Source: Zea mays (lineage: Eukaryota; Streptophyta; Magnoliopsida; Poales; Poaceae). From it: a DNA stretch of 64,000 nucleotides. Every line of letters begins with the position of its first letter. Position 1 is the first letter of the stretch. The stretch is from assembly GCF_902167145.1 (NCBI RefSeq), contig NC_050096.1, positions 270,776,622 through 270,840,621 on the forward strand, read 5' to 3'. Shown here one piece after another: positions 58,511 through 64,000 of this stretch. A program made the translations under genes and the position numbers. The notes under the pieces were generated by a model. It saw nothing but the letters and a program-made list of their open reading frames with translations. It was not told the origin of the DNA and did no database searches.

Positions 58511-60070
58511 GTGAGTATTCTTCCCCTTCGGTTTCTTTTTTGGGTTCGCTGGCGACGTGAGTATTCTTACTCAGGATACGAAATCTTGAGCAATGTGACA
58601 CACTTGCGTGTGATAAACACATCCAGAGCTTATTTGCTACGAAATGTGGCTACAGAGCACGGATCGGGTGCTAGTCAACTATTCATCATTTTTTTTTAAA
58701 AACTCTCCTAACCGTTTTAGGTTCGTTCTAGATCAAACTATTTAAACTTTAACCAACAATACATATATAAAATTAAATTATTTTGAACTAAAAGAATTAT
58801 ATATTATTGTAGTTCAACTTACGATAAATCTAGTAACTTTTTTATGTTGTAAAATCTTATAAAATATCTGATATAATCAGTTAAAGTTGACACTGATTGA
58901 CTTAGCATAAATCTAAAACGACTAATTTCATGTGGACGAAAAGAGTATGTGTGTATCATGTTAGATATATCTAGATCCTTACGTGATAAGAATACGTGCT
59001 CTACTGTTAGCTCCTTTTTATTAATGTAAAAACCTAGATTGGGTATAGATCCAGTTTAGTGGACATTTGGTTACCTATGAATTCTGGGAATGAGATAAAC
59101 TTTATCTGCTATTCAACCATACGTTTGATTTTTCTATATTGGGTAATGTACTGTAAGAGAGAATCTCAAATACTAACTCCATTGTTAAATATATGACGTC
59201 ATTGATTTTTTTTTAAAAAAAACTTTAACCACTCAGCTTATTCAATAAAAAATATATATTATTATTTACTTTGTTATAATTTTTTTTATTATTTAAGGTA
59301 ATTTAAGCATGAATTTAGATTTTTAAATAAATATTTTGAATAAAATAAGTGTTCAAAGTTTTTTAAAATTCAACTGTATCATATATTAAAAAACGGATGT
59401 ACTATCAACTTTGTGCTGCATTTTTTAGGTAGCGTGCAGACTTCATGTTATAAAAATTCAACTTTGTGCTGCATTTTTTGGGTAGTGTGCAGACTTCATG
59501 TTATAAAAATTCACCGTTTGAGCCTTAGCTCCCAAACTGGCCAGCCTGGTCTTCGGGTCAAGTCCACAGGCGGCCGTACAGCATCGACAACCATTATTGC
59601 TATATACTATTATTGTCCGTACTGCACTATCGATCGAACACACGCACCCACAGACGCATCACTCATGTTACGGATAGCCGGCAGCAATCAAAGTGTTCGT
59701 CTGGCTACAGTAAATTCTTGCGTGATTTGTGTATAGGGCCTTCACCATCATTTGCTGATCGATCCAGAACTGGTTGATAGGAGTCAGAAGAAATGTAACA
59801 AGTCTTGTATAGTTCTCTCTTGGTAGTCCAAAGAAAAGGAGAAATCAATACAAAGGTTAAGTCTGGTACATCACAGTATCATACTATCACAGACCGAGCA
59901 TCCTGAAGTCCAAATTATCTCATGTTGCATCATATTTTCTTTATCGGACACGTAGGAGAGCTACATATCATTATTATCGAGAAAAGAATGTTTTTTTAAC
60001 ATGCAGAAGAGCCATGTGGCTCATGTTGCACCGCAATCCATAACAAGGACGCATAGATAGATTAACCCAG
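58511..60070. other. Second-lipoxygenase intron 2, AT-rich part
   Basis: No lipoxygenase exon is seen. Decayed inverted repeats at about 58705-58935 (CCGTTTTAGGTTCG / AAATCTAAAACGACT) and 59175-59402 (Stowaway-like, CTCCATTGTTAAATATATGA / TCATATATTAAAAAACGGA) suggest old MITEs. Confidence 0.5.
59408..59511 (+). repeat. 52-bp tandem duplication
   Basis: CAACTTTGTGCTGCATTTTT to TTCATGTTATAAAAATT occurs twice in succession with three differences. Confidence 0.85.
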
Positions 60071-60723
60071 TGTTGGAAGTCAAATTGAGCAGCGCGGACA
60101 GTCCGGCGCTGAGGCCGGACGGTCCGCGGTCCGGACAGTCCGCGGTGGTGGCGCGGACGGTCCGCGCGCGCGCAGAGTCAGTTAGGGTTCCTAGTTTCTC
60201 GCGAGATTTGTTACCTAAAACCGCGGGATTAACTCGGGAAACAGTTGGAAACGGATCCAGACCTCCCCTTTATATAGATGAAGGGCTACGGCCGATTGAA
60301 CCCCCCAACAATCGAACAAATCAAGTCTATTTCTCGTTTTTACCTTACGCATTAGGAATAGTTCTAGTCTAGTTCTAGTTTAGCCTCTCAATCCCCAAAT
60401 TCTCCGCCTCTCTTCGACTCTACGTCGATTAGAGGAGTCTAGGTCGGTCTGCCGAGCCTAGACAACACCTAGGATCTCTCCTCCCCGACGGGGTCCCTCC
60501 CGGGAGCGAGATCCAGGCGTCGCCGGCGACTTTCGCCGGCCCCTGCGCACGCGCGGACCGTCCGGCCTGTAGGTGCGGACCGTCCGGCCGTCAGGCAGGG
60601 AACCTTTGCCCCTGCTCCAGGTCGCGGACCGTCCGGTCCCTGGTCGCGGACCGTCCGCGCCTGTGCAGAGAGCACCGCCGCCGGTTCTTGTTGAGTGTTT
60701 GGCGCCCGAAAAAGGTGTCAACA
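60071..60723 (+). repeat. 5' LTR of the second gypsy-type element
   Basis: It starts TGTTGGAAGTC and ends GGTGTCAACA. TATATAG at about 60272 is a promoter candidate. CGGACNGTCCG palindromes occur at least eight times, near 60095-60160 and 60553-60660. Confidence 0.75.
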
Positions 60724-60729
60724 TACTTT

Positions 60730-60747
60730 TGGCGACTCCGCTGGGGA
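60730..60747 (+). other. Primer-binding site, tRNA-Arg type
   Basis: TGGCGACTCCGCTGGGGA is complementary to the 3' end of plant tRNA-Arg(ACG) as I know it. It begins six bases after the LTR. Confidence 0.8.
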
Positions 60748-60781
60748 AGGTGTTTAGATCTACTAAAAATCAGGCCCTCAA

Positions 60782-63184
60782 ATGGCCGGTTCTAAAGATC
60801 ACACCGATATCTCCCCGGACAATATCCTGAAGCCGGCTGTTGAAAGTCTGACGACCGATGAGCAACAGCAATACGAGGACTACATGCGTCAAGCGAGGGA
60901 GAAATTCTTATCACAATACACGGTGGATCGCCACCAAAAAGTTGTCAAACATGGAGAGACTGACGTCGCATCTCTTCTATCTTCGCTTCAAGTCCCCAAC
61001 GTAAGTAAACCCGACGACATCCAATTTATTAAACAGTATGTAGATCAGCAGCAGGATCAAATGAAACAACAGATTGTAGGGTTAGAAAAGTCAATTAGAA
61101 AATTAACGCGTACGTTGGAGAAGTCTCTTGCTCCTAGTTTTCCATCATATGAGACTAGTAACAGGATATCTATGTCTAATACATCGGCAACAAATGGGGA
61201 TTTGCAGCCCCAGCCATTATATGGTATGCCGATGAACTCATATACAGGACAAGTACCACCACCGCCATCCCTGCTTGGTAGATCGGCACCCATGAACACG
61301 GTCGGACCGTCCGAGCTTCTGCCCGGACCGTCCGGCCCATATGCAGACCGTCCGGCTTGCTCTGCCGGACAATCTGGGGCCGCCCTAGGACCACCGTCGT
61401 CCCTGCTTGGTAGACCGGTGACCTTGGACGCGGTCGGACCGTCCGAGCTTCTGCCTGGACCGTCCGGCCCTTACGCGGACCGTCCGGCTTTCCCTGCCGG
61501 ACAGTCTGGGCCCGCACCAGGACTACCACATGGCGTCCCGATAATGGCAAACGCAACCGGTCAGTTCGGATTTACCACCGGACAAGCTGGATACGCATAC
61601 GCAGAACCTGTTGTTGCACACCATGCACCAAATTATTACACACCACAGCAGCAGTATGTTTCGCCCTCTACATATTTAAACCATAACGCACCATACAATC
61701 ACAGACCGATCAACACTATCGATCGGTCACGGCAAGAAGGTCGGTATACTAATGCCCGACCAAATGATCCCCACAGCCCAGGATCCGGTGGTCTGCCACC
61801 GGGTGCAATGGAGAAAATTAGGGAAGAGATGACTGAACTATTTCGAGATAAGTTCGGAGTTAGTGTAGCCAGAGTAGGGCAATCATACCAAAAGCCGTAT
61901 AATCACCGGTTTGACACTGTCCCATATCCACAAGGGGCAAGGATACCAGAATTTTCTAAGTTTTCTGGTGAGAATGGGAGAAGCACACACGAACACATAG
62001 GCCAGTTCCTAGCACACCTAGGCGAATTGGCCGATGGAGAAGCATTTCGTGTTCGGTTATTTTCTTTATCCCTTACTGGTACCGCTTTTGCATGGTACGC
62101 CGCCCTGCCTCCTAATTCCATTAATTCCTGGAATGAGTTAGAAAGTAAATTTCATGAACATTTATTTACCGGGGAATATGAATTAGGGTTAGCTGACTTA
62201 GCTTCAGTTCGACAAGGACGCGAAGAATCGGTTAATGATTATATCCGGAGGTTCCGGGACACTAGAAACCGATGCTTTCGGATCCATGTCGCAGACAAAG
62301 AGCTAGCAGGGTTAGCTTTTAATGGGTTGCTATCCTACTTAAGAGACAAATTAGATGGGACCCAGTTCTTTTCGATAGCCCAGCTACATCAGCGGGCTTT
62401 AGCCTGTGAAAGCCGATTTAAAGAGACATCAAAATCGGCCGCCCGTACTATACATCTAATAGAGCGTGATAGTTCAGATGATGAATCCGCATATGTATAT
62501 ACCGCTGAGTTTATTTGGCCAACAAAGGCCAAATCTTCAGCATGTTCTTCCTTACAGCCGGTTCAAAAGAATCGGCAAGAAGAGATTAAATTTACCTTTA
62601 ATGTTGCCAAATGCGATAAGATATTTGATGAGCTACTTAAAAATGGCAACATTAAATTAACTCATACTATCCCTCCTATAGATGAATTAAAGAGACGTGC
62701 TTATTGTAAGTGGCATAATTCTTTTTCTCATGCCACCAATGACTGTAATGTTTTTCGTCGACAGGTACAATCGGCCATAAATGAGGGCCGATTGGCTTTT
62801 CAGGAAATGCAAGTGGACACACAACCATTTCCTGTTAATACAATAGATATCGCATGCAAAAAGATCTTAGTTCGACCCGAAATGGCCGATAAAAGCAAAA
62901 GCAAAGACATCATCATTGACGATCCTCGCACGTCAAATATATCGCAAAAGGAGATTGCTCGAAAGGCTCCGGACGATAAGGCTAAAAAGTCCGGAGGCAC
63001 CGGGGGGCAGGCACAATTAATGAGCCAAGCACGACAGCCTGGCCTGAGCATCACAAACAGTGTGACACCTACGTGCGGACAGTCCGGTGCTCAGACAGAC
63101 GGTTCGGCTAACTCTGCCGGACAATCCGCTTATGGCCAAAGGCGCCAGCCTCCACACAAAGCCTTAAAAGGGAAAGAGACGTAA
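60782..63184 (+). CDS. Gag protein of the second gypsy-type element
   Basis: An intact 800-codon frame. The N-terminus is acidic and helical (MAGSKDHTDISPDNILKPAV). Residues about 95-120 look like a coiled coil (QQQDQMKQQIVGLEKSIRKL). A proline-rich region follows with two 44-residue repeats (VGPSELLPGPSGPYADRPA in each). The retrotransposon gag domain lies at about residues 380-545 (FSKFSGENGRSTHEHIGQFL, AFAWYAALPPNSINSWNELE, VNDYIRRFRDTRNRCF). A basic-acidic tail follows with a Cys/His cluster (YCKWHNSFSHATNDCNVF), perhaps a variant zinc knuckle. No stop or frameshift interrupts it, so the insertion is probably young. Pol is expected downstream, beyond the nested insertion. Confidence 0.85.
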   Translation: MAGSKDHTDISPDNILKPAVESLTTDEQQQYEDYMRQAREKFLSQYTVDRHQKVVKHGETDVASLLSSLQVPNVSKPDDIQFIKQYVDQQQDQMKQQIVGLEKSIRKLTRTLEKSLAPSFPSYETSNRISMSNTSATNGDLQPQPLYGMPMNSYTGQVPPPPSLLGRSAPMNTVGPSELLPGPSGPYADRPACSAGQSGAALGPPSSLLGRPVTLDAVGPSELLPGPSGPYADRPAFPAGQSGPAPGLPHGVPIMANATGQFGFTTGQAGYAYAEPVVAHHAPNYYTPQQQYVSPSTYLNHNAPYNHRPINTIDRSRQEGRYTNARPNDPHSPGSGGLPPGAMEKIREEMTELFRDKFGVSVARVGQSYQKPYNHRFDTVPYPQGARIPEFSKFSGENGRSTHEHIGQFLAHLGELADGEAFRVRLFSLSLTGTAFAWYAALPPNSINSWNELESKFHEHLFTGEYELGLADLASVRQGREESVNDYIRRFRDTRNRCFRIHVADKELAGLAFNGLLSYLRDKLDGTQFFSIAQLHQRALACESRFKETSKSAARTIHLIERDSSDDESAYVYTAEFIWPTKAKSSACSSLQPVQKNRQEEIKFTFNVAKCDKIFDELLKNGNIKLTHTIPPIDELKRRAYCKWHNSFSHATNDCNVFRRQVQSAINEGRLAFQEMQVDTQPFPVNTIDIACKKILVRPEMADKSKSKDIIIDDPRTSNISQKEIARKAPDDKAKKSGGTGGQAQLMSQARQPGLSITNSVTPTCGQSGAQTDGSANSAGQSAYGQRRQPPHKALKGKET
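61270..61533 (+). repeat. 132-bp in-frame tandem duplication in gag
   Basis: CCTGCTTGGTAGAYCGG begins at 61270 and 61402. Each copy holds CGGACCGTCCGAG, GGACCGTCCGGCC and GACCGTCCGGC. Both copies keep the frame. Confidence 0.9.
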
Positions 63185-63470
63185 CGACAAAGCACATATG
63201 GTCGGTTGATCAAAACTGACTCTACCTTTGATCAGTTACTCCCCAAGAATACTAGCAAGAAGACCGTTCTACGTGATCGGTCAACGAAGAAACATCGGTC
63301 ACCTGCTAAAACAAAACGGGTAAACAAAACGGCTCGAAAGGCGACACAACAAGCATCGCCTATTCATCCTATGAGACCAAGGTACTTTCCACCCGTTTAC
63401 TCATCCTCGGTATATTATCCTGTTCAAACATGGAATGGTACGATGATGAATCCATGGTATATGTATAGTC
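63185..63470 (+). other. Gag-pol spacer of the second gypsy-type element
   Basis: After the gag stop a different frame is open from 63206 (KKTVLRDRSTKKHRSPAKTK, YFPPVYSSSVYYPVQTWNG). This may be the start of a second ORF that the copia-type LTR then interrupts at 63471. Confidence 0.5.
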
Positions 63471-63897
63471 TGTCATGTGGGGCCGCACCTACACGCGGGC
63501 CCGCGACGCCAGGAGGGCTGAGGCTAGGGCGTTTAAGGAAGGCGCCAGCAGCAGCACTACCAAGGAAGGTCCATCCAAGGAAAGTGGCTAGATTAGTGGC
63601 CAAATTGATAGGCCTTAATTAGAGGGGAGTTGGTTTCCAAATAAGTCATTTCCTAAATTAGTGTTTCCAAATAAGTCATTTCCTAAATTAGAAGTTACCT
63701 AGTTGGTCGGGCCAGTGGCCTATTTATATGGAACCATGAGGCAGTGAAAGGAATAAGAAATACATCAGCTTTATCTCCCATCTCCCTACACTCTCTCTAA
63801 AGCCTACGGCTGAGGATTACCTCGCCGGAGAAGACGGACAGCGGGTACGAGTTACGTAGCCGCGGTCCAGCTGCTCGAGGGGTTAACGCCCTTGACA
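63471..63897 (+). repeat. LTR of a nested copia-type element
   Basis: Ends TGTCATGTGG and CCCTTGACA form the inverted TGTCA/TGACA termini expected of an LTR. It is followed after three bases by TGGTATCACGATCC at 63901, which matches the start of the initiator-Met tRNA primer site (TGGTATCA) of copia elements. TATTTATATGG near 63720 is a promoter candidate. A 30-bp unit (TTTCCAAATAAGTCATTTCC) is duplicated at 63633-63690. The rest of the element lies beyond the window. Confidence 0.7.
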
Positions 63898-64000
63898 ACC
63901 TGGTATCACGATCCCGGCGATCCTCTTCCCAGTCCACCACTACGCCAGCCGCAGCACCAACATCACCGACGTCCTCTGTGGCGTCTTGCGTTCCAGCCAT

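Larger units (their letters stand above)
60071..64000 (+). mobile_element. Ty3/gypsy-type element, 5' part (runs off window)
   Basis: A 653-bp LTR, a primer-binding site matching plant tRNA-Arg and an 800-codon gag ORF are in the correct order. From 63471 the element is interrupted by another LTR element. It lies in what should be intron 2 of the second lipoxygenase. I do not assign a family. Confidence 0.8.

Overview
This is nuclear DNA from a grass, most likely maize (Zea mays) or a close relative. The genes are intron-rich with GT-AG junctions. Young nested LTR retrotransposons, MITEs, a Helitron-type 3' end and mariner-like and PIF/Harbinger elements surround a few gene islands. Two tandem 9-lipoxygenase genes resemble maize LOX3 and LOX4 (family knowledge; chromosome not shown by the sequence).

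Layout. 1-2986: right end of a PIF/Harbinger element carrying an intact three-exon Myb-like ORF1 gene (minus strand). 2990-7990: fragments of three unrelated genes in one orientation (PIN auxin carrier, spliceosomal SF3B3, formate dehydrogenase exons 2-4), followed by a Helitron-like 3' terminus. 8326-11731: complete adenylosuccinate synthetase gene, four coding exons. 13089-15237: complete NAA20 (NatB catalytic subunit) gene, six exons, minus strand. 15717-19763: F-box/LysM gene, two exons, divergent from NAA20 across a 479-bp shared promoter. 20457-21549: MITEs, including a near-perfect hairpin with a 9-bp target duplication. 21886-25915: deletion derivative of a Harbinger element between two direct copies of host sequence. 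26278-29594: complete 3.3-kb mariner-like element with a DD39D transposase broken by two frameshifts, plus an unexplained antisense ORF.

31287-44919: 13.6-kb Ty3/gypsy element of Huck type with 1751/1800-bp LTRs and target duplication ATAAG. Its single gag-pol frame is interrupted only by three nonsense codons, all explicable as C-to-T changes at CHG or CG sites. 45000-47670: decayed retroelement and MITE sequence. 48578-53091: complete lipoxygenase gene, seven exons, 864 residues. 57370-58510: first two exons of a second lipoxygenase; its next intron holds a Ty3/gypsy-type element (from 60071), itself interrupted by a copia-type LTR element (from 63471). Both run off the window.

Host functions are purine synthesis (AMP branch), co-translational N-terminal acetylation, ubiquitin-ligase substrate recognition and 9-oxylipin synthesis. 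Apart from the lipoxygenase tandem pair and the divergent NAA20/F-box pair they show no functional clustering. Exon limits were set by hand from splice consensus, reading phase and family sequence knowledge; no alignment or transcript data were used. I found no wholly new multi-gene system; the least explained items are the antisense ORF in the mariner element, the reiterated CGGACNGTCCG palindrome in the last gypsy element, and the gene-fragment/Helitron assembly next to the adenylosuccinate synthetase gene.
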